In this document: piece by piece, positions 25,977-34,426 of the stretch
Position numbering within the stretch: the stretch's first letter is position 1
Layout of the letters: the number at the start of each line of letters is the position of its first letter
NCBI GenBank assembly: GCA_964565405.1
Contig: CAZMEW010000001.1
Coordinates: 60,624 to 124,623, forward strand
Reading direction: 5' to 3'
DNA length: 64,000 nt
Source of the DNA: UBA922 sp964565405
GTDB lineage: Bacteria; Patescibacteriota; Patescibacteriia; Magasanikbacterales; UBA922
Translations under genes and position numbers: made by a program
The notes under the pieces: generated by a model
What the model was told of the DNA's origin: nothing
The model's database searches: none
The model's input: the letters and a program-made list of their open reading frames with translations, nothing else

Positions 25977-26390
25977 TTATTTTTTCTTGAGCAAATCTCG
26001 GATTTCTTCCAACAATATTTCCTGTTTTGGTGGAGTTGTAGGTTTCGGATCCTCTTTTTTTGCGAGCTTATTTATCACTCGAACCATCACAAAGATTGCA
26101 AGAGCAATAATGAGAAAATCAATAATGTTTTGAATAAACGCACCATAATTAAATGCAACTTCTGGATTTATGATCTCTCCTGCGGTGCCCATTTCGGCGG
26201 CTTTTAACACTACTTTTAGATCCTTGAAATTTACCCCACCAATCAGTAATCCTAGTGGTGGCATGATAATATCGTTTACGAGTGAGGTTACTATTTTGCC
26301 AAACGCTCCACCTACAATAATACCAATCGTCATGTCCATCACATTCCCACGCATTGCAAACTTTTTGAATTCACTAAAAAACTTTGGCAT
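25977..26390 (-). CDS. mscL: Large-conductance mechanosensitive channel
   Basis: 137 residues. The N-terminal FKKFAMRGNVMDMTIGIIVGGAFGKIV block holds the pore helix (core MDMTIGIIVGGAFGKIV), followed by the loop and second helix (IIDFLIIALAIFVMVRVINKL) and a Lys-rich C-terminal bundle. It opens as a homopentamer under membrane tension, releasing solutes during osmotic downshock. Confidence 0.95.
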   Translation of the reverse strand: MPKFFSEFKKFAMRGNVMDMTIGIIVGGAFGKIVTSLVNDIIMPPLGLLIGGVNFKDLKVVLKAAEMGTAGEIINPEVAFNYGAFIQNIIDFLIIALAIFVMVRVINKLAKKEDPKPTTPPKQEILLEEIRDLLKKK

Positions 26391-26413
26391 AATTTATTTT
26401 AACTATGCGATAT

Positions 26414-26827
26414 TTATTGAGTAAGTGTACCTATTTTAAATGAACTAAGTTCGTTTTCAGGTCGTGGTTGTCCACCATGTTTTCCCTCGAACTGTGCCGT
26501 ACCATCCTTTCCGCATATAGACAGTATCGCCTTTTCACCTCCTGGATGTTTCGAAATCCATGCAGTTACATCATATACTGAACCACGCACCGCAGTATAA
26601 CAATCATCTTTTGAACCATGCTTTTCAACATCTTCAAGGGTAAACATTATATCTCCTGTTACCGTATCCCCAGATGCTTTATTGTCAACTGTATTTCCCT
26701 CTGGCGATACTTCTTTTGCCCCACCCACGGAGTCAGGTGATTCTGATCGCGTACCCGTCTCTACATACGATGAACATCCTGCACCAATGAGTAGGAGTCC
26801 TGCTAGTAAAATATACATTCTTTTCAT
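26414..26827 (-). CDS. Cytochrome b5-like heme-binding lipoprotein
   Basis: 137 residues. The lipobox LLLIGAGC is followed by a Ser/Gly-rich linker and a cytochrome b5 domain from about residue 60: FTLEDVEKHGSKDDCYTAVRG (core TLEDVEKHG), VYDVTAWISKHPGGEKAI with the heme-ligand HPGG, and a second candidate ligand His in FEGKHGGQPRP. It would be a surface-anchored heme or electron-transfer protein. No heme-biosynthesis or respiratory partner is nearby. The spacing to mscL is 23 nt. Confidence 0.85.
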   Translation of the reverse strand: MKRMYILLAGLLLIGAGCSSYVETGTRSESPDSVGGAKEVSPEGNTVDNKASGDTVTGDIMFTLEDVEKHGSKDDCYTAVRGSVYDVTAWISKHPGGEKAILSICGKDGTAQFEGKHGGQPRPENELSSFKIGTLTQ

Positions 26828-26893
26828 ATAAATATTCGATAAGAAAATAAATTATTTGAGTAGTATACTGATACTACATCTCAAGTCTCAATA

Positions 26894-28042
26894 TTATTTC
26901 ATTGGCATAACAGTTTTTGTATCATCCTTAAATATACTCACTGCGAGCACACCCTTTTCTATCGATTCTATGAAAAATCTATCACCAATCGACGCTCGCG
27001 CAACTGAGGCCAGTATTGAATCCCGTTCAATCGTACCTGTAAGTGCAGGCTGACTCTCTCTACTTATATGAATAGGCATTAGTCGTATCTCTGCTTCGAC
27101 ACTTGCGGTGGTCTTTTCCAACAAGATATTGAGTAAAAGCCCCTGCATAGTCTCAAGAGAAAAGTACTGATCAAACACAAAATTTCCCAAACTATAAAAG
27201 ATTGGCTTACCCTGATACATCTCAATTGGCTGAATTACATGTGGATGTGCGCCAATAACTATATCAACCCCCGCATCAATAAGCGCATGACCTTCTTTTT
27301 TCTGAAGCATCGACGGAGTATGAGTGACATATTCAATTCCCCAGTGTGGATAAGCAATAACCACATCAACATGTGGACGGATTTTTTTCACTTCAGTAAT
27401 AACATTTTCAAAGCCAGTTTCCACCAACTGGTGGTATCCGACCAACCCGATTTTGATCCCATTTTTTTCCATGATTTCTGATATTTTTTCTCCTCGCCGA
27501 TTATTCGGGTCACCAAACCAACCTATCCCCGCGCTATCAAGAAATTCATGTGTTTGTTCGAGACCTTCAAACCCAAAATTGGTCGTATGATTATTCGCCA
27601 GACTTACTACATCAAAGTTTGTTTTGAGCGATGAAGTTACTTTTGGGGAAAAGGTAAAACTAAATCTCGCCCCTCCTTCGCCATTTGAAATTGATTTATT
27701 CGTAGTGATAGGCCCCTCAAGATTTGCAACTCGAAGATCAGCCTGGCTCAATGTTGAGGAAATCATCTGAAACGCATAACCGAAATCATTATTTTTTTGA
27801 GCAAGTAATAGCATGGTGCGATCGAGCATGATATCCCCTGCTGCAAGTAGGGTGAGTCTATCTTTTCCTGGAATTATAGGCTCTTTTTCTACTTTTTCTT
27901 CAACCACTTCATTTTTCTGAGTAAAGTTCCTTGTTTCAGATTCAGTTGAGCTCGATGGCCAGAGTAGCCACGTCACGATAGTAGCAACACAAGTTGCTGC
28001 TATACTCACGATTGCAAAATATTTCCAGAAGTTTGGGTGCAT
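26894..28042 (-). CDS. CapA family (poly-gamma-glutamate synthesis type) protein
   Basis: About 382 residues from ATG 28042 (MHPNFWKYFAIVSIAATCVA). One N-terminal membrane helix anchors a calcineurin-like phosphoesterase fold of the CapA type: LLAAGDIMLDRTM, VANLEGPITT, VSLANNHTTNFGFEGLEQT (core SLANNHTTNFGFEG), VIAYPHWGIEY and GAHPHVIQPIEMY. CapA relatives act in capsule/polyglutamate export or cell-wall amide chemistry outside the membrane. No capB or capC is present here, so the substrate is open. Confidence 0.88.
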   Translation of the reverse strand: MHPNFWKYFAIVSIAATCVATIVTWLLWPSSSTESETRNFTQKNEVVEEKVEKEPIIPGKDRLTLLAAGDIMLDRTMLLLAQKNNDFGYAFQMISSTLSQADLRVANLEGPITTNKSISNGEGGARFSFTFSPKVTSSLKTNFDVVSLANNHTTNFGFEGLEQTHEFLDSAGIGWFGDPNNRRGEKISEIMEKNGIKIGLVGYHQLVETGFENVITEVKKIRPHVDVVIAYPHWGIEYVTHTPSMLQKKEGHALIDAGVDIVIGAHPHVIQPIEMYQGKPIFYSLGNFVFDQYFSLETMQGLLLNILLEKTTASVEAEIRLMPIHISRESQPALTGTIERDSILASVARASIGDRFFIESIEKGVLAVSIFKDDTKTVMPMK

Positions 28043-28063
28043 AGTATGGTAACAGACTAGCAT

Positions 28064-28094
28064 AAAAACACACGATATTCAACCGTGTGTTTTT
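28064..28094. terminator. Terminator of the first sigma-factor operon
   Basis: AAAAACACACG and CGTGTGTTTTT form an 11-bp stem with a 9-nt loop, just past the stop of the anti-sigma-like gene. Confidence 0.85.
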
Positions 28095-28102
28095 TATTCT
28101 TG

Positions 28103-29662
28103 CTACATTCTTGGCTCGACTGCCGGCTCTGACATGGGCACAGGATTAATCACCGCGTCCTTCATAATCGTTGGGTCGTATGGCATGATATGAATCGGCT
28201 CTTCTGACTGTTTTTCAAGCTCGGTCAGCATTTCGTCTGCAAGCGGAATAATAACCGTATTCTGCCACAATCCTTCACTCTGTAGCGACTCAAAATCTTT
28301 TACATCGAGTACTAGGGCTGGGACAAAAAGTTCACTTGAGTTTCCATTACTCTCATTATACTGCCATTTTTGCATATACCCTATGCGCGCGTTTTCAAGC
28401 ACTACATCAACCGTCTTCGTAGGTTCGGCATATACTGCCATTCGGCCTTTTTTAATCATTGCTTTCAGACGTGTCTCGTCAGTAACCCCTGTGTAGTCCG
28501 ACCCACTAAACGTTTTAGTCATAATTCCCTCAACACCGGTTACCTTCATCTCTTTCACATTGATATTCACGCGGATCCCCATTATTCCACCATATTCCTC
28601 ATATACTGGCTTACCGTTGATCATGAATTGATACAGGACTGTATGAATATTCGAAATATAGAACTCACCCTTATCCTCTGCTCTTTCATATCCAATCTTC
28701 CAGCTGGTATCCACTTTTCCCTCTGCATATTCACTCATATCAATTCCATATTCCGCCAAGAAGTCGTTGGCAATATTCACCAATTCACTTTCCGAAGGAA
28801 CTTCATCAATAGTAATTCTGTTGGGGTCAACTCCACAACCACCCATTCTGCAATCATACTCTGTAGGGATTGCGTGCCATTTACTATAATTCTCAGAAAT
28901 CGATACTACACCACCCACCATATCCACATTTACAACGTAGCCCTGGTTCCTATCCTCAGCAAGCGAAAAATTTTGAACATATGTATTTCTTAATTTGGAG
29001 AGATCGAACACGCCTAATTGCAATTTCTGAAGTACACTCGCGTACTGTTTTGCAGCGTCAAGACCCGATTCACGTTTCAATACCTCGACAGTTTCACTCA
29101 ATTGAGGAAGCTCACCTATCAAATCAAAATCGTAATTAACGTAGACTGGGTTATAGATGAGAGAAGTCGCAGCTATTTTTGCACTCTCTCCTCCCATGCC
29201 GAATGCCATATTTGCGACCCCAGCATTGGCTTGGGCACTTTCAGCATTACCACTCGCATTCCAATTCAAGGTAATAGGATCCAGTGGACCAAAAGCATTG
29301 GCAGCAGCCTTTACCACACGGGTACCTCTAGTAAAACTATTATCCATAACCTGTGAGGATAAATTGGAGCTCAGATAGACTACCGGAAGTGCAATTATGA
29401 GAGTTGCAAGTGCGCCACCTAATGTGTATACCAATCTGGATTTGAAAAATGAAAATATTGGTTTCTTTTCCTCCATTGATGCATGTGAGAATTTCTCAAG
29501 TACGCGTGTTTTGAGTTCACGAGCAAACTGTTCATCAAATTGCGTATTGGGTTTATTTTTTATCATACTCTCGATAATCTGTGCGATTTCTATTTCGTGG
29601 TTTCTGAGCTCAGAATCTATCATGTAGAGCTCTTCTAATATGTGCTGAATATTTTTTTCCAT
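28103..29662 (-). CDS. Membrane-anchored probable anti-sigma factor with large external domain
   Basis: About 519 residues from ATG 29662 (MEKNIQHILEELY). A cytoplasmic helical region (1-85; QFDEQFARELKTRVLEKF), one membrane helix (YTLGGALATLIIALPVVYLSS), then about 400 extracytoplasmic residues with a YcdB/PepSY-like feel (ELVNIANDFLAEYGIDMSEY, MINGKPVYEEYGG). It follows an ECF sigma gene by 54 nt, the usual place for its membrane anti-sigma. It lacks a clear HxxxCxxC zinc anti-sigma motif, so the assignment rests on topology and context. Confidence 0.65.
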   Translation of the reverse strand: MEKNIQHILEELYMIDSELRNHEIEIAQIIESMIKNKPNTQFDEQFARELKTRVLEKFSHASMEEKKPIFSFFKSRLVYTLGGALATLIIALPVVYLSSNLSSQVMDNSFTRGTRVVKAAANAFGPLDPITLNWNASGNAESAQANAGVANMAFGMGGESAKIAATSLIYNPVYVNYDFDLIGELPQLSETVEVLKRESGLDAAKQYASVLQKLQLGVFDLSKLRNTYVQNFSLAEDRNQGYVVNVDMVGGVVSISENYSKWHAIPTEYDCRMGGCGVDPNRITIDEVPSESELVNIANDFLAEYGIDMSEYAEGKVDTSWKIGYERAEDKGEFYISNIHTVLYQFMINGKPVYEEYGGIMGIRVNINVKEMKVTGVEGIMTKTFSGSDYTGVTDETRLKAMIKKGRMAVYAEPTKTVDVVLENARIGYMQKWQYNESNGNSSELFVPALVLDVKDFESLQSEGLWQNTVIIPLADEMLTELEKQSEEPIHIMPYDPTIMKDAVINPVPMSEPAVEPRM

Positions 29663-29716
29663 ACTGACGACTAAATTATAGTTAAACATTGGATATCCTT
29701 ACAACAGTACTACGCA

Positions 29717-30283
29717 TTATTTCAACTGGAGTAACAGCGCAATATAGAGGGCTATTGGTAATTGTGTTCGAAGCGCTCTCAGTGCTCGTGAAGCAGCCAT
29801 TTTCAGACTTGCCTCACTCTTCCCTAATACTTGAGCAATTTCTTTATATGAGAGTTCATCCCACACACGCAATACAATAATTTCACGTTCTTTTTCTGAA
29901 AGTTTTTGCAGCGCATGTTCGACTTTATACAACATATCCTTATTCTCCATGTCTATTTTCAAACTTGACGTATCAGCAATGTCGAAATCCTCAGGAAACT
30001 GCGTGGTTTTTTTGTGTGACCGATAGTAATCAACAAGTGTATTTCTTGCAATGCGATAGAGCCAGGAAGCGGCGCTCCCTTTGGTCGGGTCAAACGATCC
30101 CACATGCTCAAGTGCTTTCATAAAAGTGTCCGATACAATATCCTCTGCGGCTTGTTTATCTTTAATTCTAAAAAATGAATAATCGTAGAGTTTTTTTACA
30201 AATCCATCATACACTTCGCCAAAAGCTGCTTGATTGCCTTTTTGTGCACTTAGCAACTTTTCCTCAAAAAAACCTATAGCCAT
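29717..30283 (-). CDS. ECF-type sigma-70 family RNA polymerase sigma factor
   Basis: 188 residues. Region 2: AFGEVYDGFVKKLYDYSFF..AEDIVSDTFMKAL, with the -10-recognition WLYRIARNTLVDYYR. Region 4: ALQKLSEKEREIIVLRVWDELSYKEIAQVLGKSEASLKM (core ELSYKEIAQVLGKSEASLK), a helix-turn-helix for -35 recognition. It would direct polymerase to a stress or envelope regulon and is probably held by the adjacent membrane protein. Confidence 0.92.
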   Translation of the reverse strand: MAIGFFEEKLLSAQKGNQAAFGEVYDGFVKKLYDYSFFRIKDKQAAEDIVSDTFMKALEHVGSFDPTKGSAASWLYRIARNTLVDYYRSHKKTTQFPEDFDIADTSSLKIDMENKDMLYKVEHALQKLSEKEREIIVLRVWDELSYKEIAQVLGKSEASLKMAASRALRALRTQLPIALYIALLLQLK

Positions 30284-30372
30284 ATAGATCGGTTATAATT
30301 CTTGTATAGTATACGACAATTTTTGCAAAAAGTAACATATACACATCTACATATTTTCTCACACCATATAAC

Positions 30373-30828
30373 GTGCTACGCTACTATCCTTCTGGGTTTT
30401 ACGGCATACCTGGAAAAAGAGTTCGTATAAATAATGCCGTCCAAGGAGAGAGTGGCCGCATGGCCTATGTGTTTACGATGCTGATTGAGGGCAAGCAAAA
30501 CCCGAGCGAAGCTGACCTCATTCTCCGCCTCGCAAAGTCTCGCGACTTCTTCGGCGAGTGCATGGAAACCTTCTACGGCAGAGATTCTGTCACCGACGAA
30601 CCTGTTCAACATTCGTTCCTTATCACGAGTGTAGGGTGGGTCCCGAAGTCGATGAATCAACTGCGGATCGAAGGATGCTACCGCATCACCGATGACAGTC
30701 CGTCTGTTCTGATCGAGAAATACGACTTCTCGAGCAAAACCGGCACGATGACTTACCGACTCCCCAAATCGAATCCTGGGGAGATGGTGAATGATGTGGG
30801 CTCTGGAAAAGGATTTGCAGCAGCCTAA
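30373..30828 (+). CDS. Hypothetical protein with foreign codon use (151 aa)
   Basis: GTG start; no family recognised. The plus frame uses many C- and G-ending codons (CTC, CGC, GAC, TTC, GGC), unlike the AT-ending use of its neighbours, which points to recent transfer. Soluble, mixed alpha/beta, with FLITSVGWVPKSMNQLRIEG and TYRLPKSNPGEM blocks. The long opposite-strand frame is Arg/His-rich and reads as a shadow. An imperfect hairpin (30851-30901, ATCCAC/GTGGAT) follows the stop. Confidence 0.6.
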   Translation: MLRYYPSGFYGIPGKRVRINNAVQGESGRMAYVFTMLIEGKQNPSEADLILRLAKSRDFFGECMETFYGRDSVTDEPVQHSFLITSVGWVPKSMNQLRIEGCYRITDDSPSVLIEKYDFSSKTGTMTYRLPKSNPGEMVNDVGSGKGFAAA

Positions 30829-30967
30829 TCCTCGATGACCAAGCGTCGTTATCCACGCCCGTATAGTTCTATCTTCACAGATGGTTCTATCGGGTGTGGA
30901 TCCTTTCATATTGCCAAACACATTGCTCTAGTATATACTATTCTCCTTATATTCCACTCCGTATCAT

Positions 30968-31654
30968 ATGTACGAAAAAAAGAAAAAAGTAGCTGTTTTT
31001 GATATTGACGGTACGATATTCCGTTCCAATCTTCATTTTGAACTTTTTAAGGGTCTTGTCCAATATGATATTTTCCCTTCGATTGTACTCAAAGAAATTG
31101 AAGAATATCATGATGACTGGATCAATCGACGTGGACATTATCGAGATTTTGAGCAGTCTCTTATTAAGTCATATCAAAATCGTATACGAAGAAAAGTAGT
31201 TGAAGATATAGAAAAAGTGAGTCGATATGTAGTTGCTGACAAAACAGAGCATGTATATGTATATACAAGAAATCTGATAGAAGGGCTGAGAAAAGATTAC
31301 GTATTACTTGCAATTTCCGGTTCTCCTCGTGAAGTTGTTGATGTATTCACAGATAATTGGAAATTCGATAAAGCGTACGGCACGATCTATGGCTCAGAAG
31401 ATGGAATCTATACTGGAGAAGTCGTATTCCCGTCATATGAAGTTAAAGATACTACACTTAAAAATTTTTGTGCTGAACACAATCTCACTCTCGAGGGATC
31501 AATCGGTGTTGGTGATACTAGTGGAGATGTCGCCTTCCTCAATCTCGTCGAACATCCGATCGCATTTAACCCAAGCCAAGAATTATTTGAAACTGCAAAA
31601 CAGCGAGGATGGAAAGACGTGATTGAACGCAAAGATGCGGAATGCGAAAGATAG
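30968..31654 (+). CDS. HAD-IB family phosphatase (SerB-like)
   Basis: 228 residues. HAD motif I is VFDIDGTIFRSN (nucleophile D), motif II is the Ser in LLAISGSPREVVD, and motif IV is GVGDTSGDVAFLN. The helical cap between I and II fits phosphoserine phosphatase/HAD-IB enzymes, which remove phosphate from small metabolites. The substrate is not determinable. Ends in a strong terminator. Confidence 0.88.
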   Translation: MYEKKKKVAVFDIDGTIFRSNLHFELFKGLVQYDIFPSIVLKEIEEYHDDWINRRGHYRDFEQSLIKSYQNRIRRKVVEDIEKVSRYVVADKTEHVYVYTRNLIEGLRKDYVLLAISGSPREVVDVFTDNWKFDKAYGTIYGSEDGIYTGEVVFPSYEVKDTTLKNFCAEHNLTLEGSIGVGDTSGDVAFLNLVEHPIAFNPSQELFETAKQRGWKDVIERKDAECER

Positions 31655-31663
31655 ATAAATTAC

Positions 31664-31695
31664 AAAAGTCCCGATTTACAGTCGGGACTTTTTTT
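31664..31695. terminator. Bidirectional terminator
   Basis: AAAAGTCCCGA and TCGGGACTTTT form an 11-bp stem with a short loop, then a T-run, between convergent genes. Confidence 0.9.
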
Positions 31696-31715
31696 ATTCC
31701 AACACGTACTCACTC

Positions 31716-32186
31716 TTAGAATCTTCCTCCGAAGAAACCCCCTTCATGCGGTCTGTCAGATCCACCCTTGCCCATTCCAGTTTTCATTTCTGCAGCCTTA
31801 GCCTGCATGGTACTTAATCGAGTATCTGCCTGCGCCTGGGTAATGACTCCTTGACTCACCAATGTCTGTAATTCTTCCTTCATACGCGCTTCAGCTTGTG
31901 TTTTCATTTTTGTCTTTATCACTTCTTCATCAATTCCTTTTTCTTCAATCAGTTCTTTCATTCCTTTACCCTCTGCCCAAGCCTGTTTTACCTCACCCAC
32001 ACTAATACCTAGCAGTTCAGCCTGGTTTGCAAACATCTCTGTCTGATGAGCCGCGATTTCTTCTGGTGTTGCTTTGTTGAATATTCGACCGAACGCTCCC
32101 TGTGCCGAAGCGGTCTGAGAAAGTCCCAATACCCCTAGCCCCAAGACTGGGAGTGCTGCGAGTGCAGCTATTTTCGCATATTTCAT
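31716..32186 (-). CDS. Secreted helical protein with DUF2680-like repeats
   Basis: 156 residues. The signal peptide ends at TASAQG. Two helix-turn-helix-like repeats follow: ELLGISVGEVKQAWAEGKG and LQTLVSQGVITQAQADTRLS, the pattern seen in DUF2680-type exported proteins. A Gly-rich tail (GGFFGGRF) ends the chain. It lies downstream of the second sigma/anti-sigma pair and could be a target or sensor of that system. Confidence 0.68.
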   Translation of the reverse strand: MKYAKIAALAALPVLGLGVLGLSQTASAQGAFGRIFNKATPEEIAAHQTEMFANQAELLGISVGEVKQAWAEGKGMKELIEEKGIDEEVIKTKMKTQAEARMKEELQTLVSQGVITQAQADTRLSTMQAKAAEMKTGMGKGGSDRPHEGGFFGGRF

Positions 32187-32260
32187 AGATGTAGATTTTA
32201 TGATTAAGGTTGCTTCTTGTTTCCCCGGGTTACATTAGTACTACCACATCGGATCAAAAT

Positions 32261-32962
32261 TTATTTCATTTTTGGAATTTCTCTAATCCCAAACGCCTCA
32301 ACCATATCTCCAATACGAGGCCCAATAACCATTACATAATCTCCACGCTTCAATTGTACCTGCCGAAATATCCGAGTATTCGGTGTTACTGACACAATAA
32401 TTATTTCTTTTCTAGGATTTTCCATATCAAAACCCATGGGGGTTATCACCATAATTTTCCCCATCTCCGCATCATGAAACATAGGTTCTCGAATATCTCT
32501 ATACGCATGACCTACAACCGGAATATTGAAATGATCCATTCGTTGCATAATTGCGCCATGCATGGGAGTTCTCGTCAATACCCAACCCGTGATACATACT
32601 ACAGCCAAAATTCCACACACAGAAAATAGTAACGGCTTTCGATACGCAAATGAATATTTTTTTACCAACAGTTCAAGCACAATCAAAAATATTCCTACTA
32701 ATATAATTAGCACCCATGGTAATGCTCGAGCAAATACGAATAACCCTCTCAGACCAAGACCAGGTGCAAAAATAATTCCAGTCTCGCGAAGTCCAAATAT
32801 AATAAGACTGGTTAGGTAAATCGTGACCAGCGATAGAATAACGACCCCAAGTGTTATGAGAATCGTCTTCAATACGAAATGCCACCGCGGACGCATGACC
32901 ACTTCACCCTTTTTGATGGCATCGAATATTTTATCTTGTAATTTTTTTGACTTTTCATCCAT
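32261..32962 (-). CDS. Membrane protein next to the second ECF sigma factor (probable regulator)
   Basis: 233 residues: a short cytoplasmic head (KKLQDKIFDAIKKGEVVMRPRW), three membrane helices (about 30-52, 80-100, 112-130) and an extracytoplasmic domain of about 95 residues with the OB-like IIIVSVTPNTRIFRQVQLKRGDYVMVIGP. The head motif followed by membrane helices recurs in anti-sigma proteins. It starts 6 nt after the sigma gene. The family is not recognised. Confidence 0.62.
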   Translation of the reverse strand: MDEKSKKLQDKIFDAIKKGEVVMRPRWHFVLKTILITLGVVILSLVTIYLTSLIIFGLRETGIIFAPGLGLRGLFVFARALPWVLIILVGIFLIVLELLVKKYSFAYRKPLLFSVCGILAVVCITGWVLTRTPMHGAIMQRMDHFNIPVVGHAYRDIREPMFHDAEMGKIMVITPMGFDMENPRKEIIIVSVTPNTRIFRQVQLKRGDYVMVIGPRIGDMVEAFGIREIPKMK

Positions 32963-32968
32963 ATCCCT

Positions 32969-33520
32969 TTATTTAGAAATTTCTTTTTTGAGCATTGCAC
33001 GACCTCTGGCAATCCGAACTCCAACGGTTGAAATCGGTATCGCGAGCACCTCAGCAATTTCTTTATACTCCATTTCTTCAAAATAATATAGCACCAGAAC
33101 TTCACGATATTTGGGCGATACACCCATCAACATTTTTTCAAGTTCATCCCGATCCTCTTTTTTGAGCAAATCATCCTCAAGCGTAGGCGATGGTTTGGTT
33201 GGAATATTGATCAAGGTATCAAAATCAAAAAAGCTAACCTGCTCTCTTCCCCTTTTTTTGATTACGTTGATAAAGGTGTTATGTGCAATCCGATAGAGCC
33301 ATGTTGAGAATTTTCTTTCTACCTGAAAGCTCTGAATATTTTGGTATGCTTTGATAAAAACTTCTTGTACCGCATCTTCAAGATCTTCGTAGGTAAATAA
33401 AAACCGCCTCCCATACCGAAGCATCTTTTGCTCATAACGATTGAATAAGGCCGTATAGGCTTCTGTTTTTCCCTGCTGAACCTCACGAGCCAATGCTTCA
33501 TCAGTTGGTATTTCCACCAT
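32969..33520 (-). CDS. ECF-type sigma-70 family RNA polymerase sigma factor
   Basis: 183 residues. Region 2: AYTALFNRYEQKMLRYGRRF..EDAVQEVFIKAYQNI and FSTWLYRIAHNTFINVIKK. Region 4: MGVSPKYREVLVLYYFEEMEYKEIAEVLAIPISTVGVRI (core YKEIAEVLAIPISTVGVRIA). It heads an apparent sigma / membrane protein / secreted DUF2680-like operon. Confidence 0.92.
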   Translation of the reverse strand: MVEIPTDEALAREVQQGKTEAYTALFNRYEQKMLRYGRRFLFTYEDLEDAVQEVFIKAYQNIQSFQVERKFSTWLYRIAHNTFINVIKKRGREQVSFFDFDTLINIPTKPSPTLEDDLLKKEDRDELEKMLMGVSPKYREVLVLYYFEEMEYKEIAEVLAIPISTVGVRIARGRAMLKKEISK

Positions 33521-33625
33521 ACAGTAATTCTCAATAGCTACTATCTAATACAATCCTATGTCACACTTTATTTCAAATATGCATAACTAGCCCAATACGG
33601 GCTAGCTTGGAGAATCAGTCTCACA

Positions 33626-33775
33626 CTATGAAGAAGAGTTATGATGAGACTCCGCCTTCTTCTCTATCTCATCATGGACTCTCTTTTGTTCAGCCTTTTT
33701 TTCGTCTCTCTTTTCCTTGGCATCATCCATACCAGCCTTGACTGACCCAAAAAATAAACCAGCTCTTTTTCCCAT
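33626..33775 (-). CDS. Small charged hypothetical protein (49 aa)
   Basis: ATG 33775 opens MGKRAGLFFGSVKAGMDDA, then a highly charged helix rich in Lys, Glu and His. An earlier in-frame ATG would add a hydrophobic, Cys-containing stretch with no support. It could be a small soluble or nucleic-acid-associated protein; existence as a gene is only moderately likely. Confidence 0.4.
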   Translation of the reverse strand: MGKRAGLFFGSVKAGMDDAKEKRDEKKAEQKRVHDEIEKKAESHHNSSS

Positions 33776-33922
33776 ATAGATATAATTAGATAAATAAAGA
33801 AGTACAATTGTGCTTACCCATATTTTTACTATAGACTCATCTTGTATACATGTCAACCACTAGTTGACTACTCATCAAAATCTCTGCTACATTGAGTAGT
33901 ACCTGTATGAGCAAACATATAT

Positions 33923-34426
33923 ATGCAACTCCCATATCGAAAACCCGGAAAATTCAGTACCCCCTCTTCAGATCCTTATTTGACGCAAAAAAAATTTGAC
34001 GAGTTGACGCAGAAGCTCGAACGGCTAAAAAAAATAACTCAACCCCATGCAGCACGCGAAGTTGCTCGATTAGCTGAATTTGGAGATTTTTCTGAAAATG
34101 CAGAATATCAACTCGCAAAAGGAAAATTGAGGAGTATTAATTCTACTATCCTTCTACTCGAGCATCGACTAAATCAGGCTGAAGTCATTCCCAAACACCG
34201 TACAGCACAGACGATCCGTGTGGGACATACAGTAACTCTCACGATAGACGGAGTGGTAAAAAAATATCAAATACTTGGCTCGACAGAAACCAAGCCTGAA
34301 GGAGGTATCATTTCACATGCGTCACCATTGGGTACTGCTCTCATGGGTAGATCGATCGGGGATAAATTCACACTCCATATAGCCAACAAAGATACCCTAT
34401 GTGAAATAATAGCGATTGAGTATTAG
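33923..34426 (+). CDS. greA: Transcription elongation factor GreA/GreB
   Basis: 167 residues. The coiled-coil N-terminal domain (QKKFDELTQKLERLKK..AREVARLAEFGDFSENAEY) carries the acidic tip GDFSENAEY that enters the polymerase secondary channel and stimulates cleavage of backtracked RNA. The C-terminal domain has TVTLTIDGVVKKYQILGSTE and ISHASPLGTALMGRSIGDKF. The N-terminal extension of about 18 residues (MQLPYRKPGKFSTPSSDPYL) is longer than E. coli GreA and closer to GreB. Tail-to-tail with the LCP gene. Confidence 0.92.
   Translation: MQLPYRKPGKFSTPSSDPYLTQKKFDELTQKLERLKKITQPHAAREVARLAEFGDFSENAEYQLAKGKLRSINSTILLLEHRLNQAEVIPKHRTAQTIRVGHTVTLTIDGVVKKYQILGSTETKPEGGIISHASPLGTALMGRSIGDKFTLHIANKDTLCEIIAIEY

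Noticed and set aside
28370..28993. 207-codon plus-strand frame opposite the anti-sigma-like gene
   Set aside because: His/Ile-rich composition typical of a reverse shadow; no start signal.
30376..30921. 181-codon minus-strand frame opposite the GC-rich orphan gene
   Set aside because: Arg/His/Cys-rich with no family pattern; the plus frame has coherent codon use, so this reads as a shadow.
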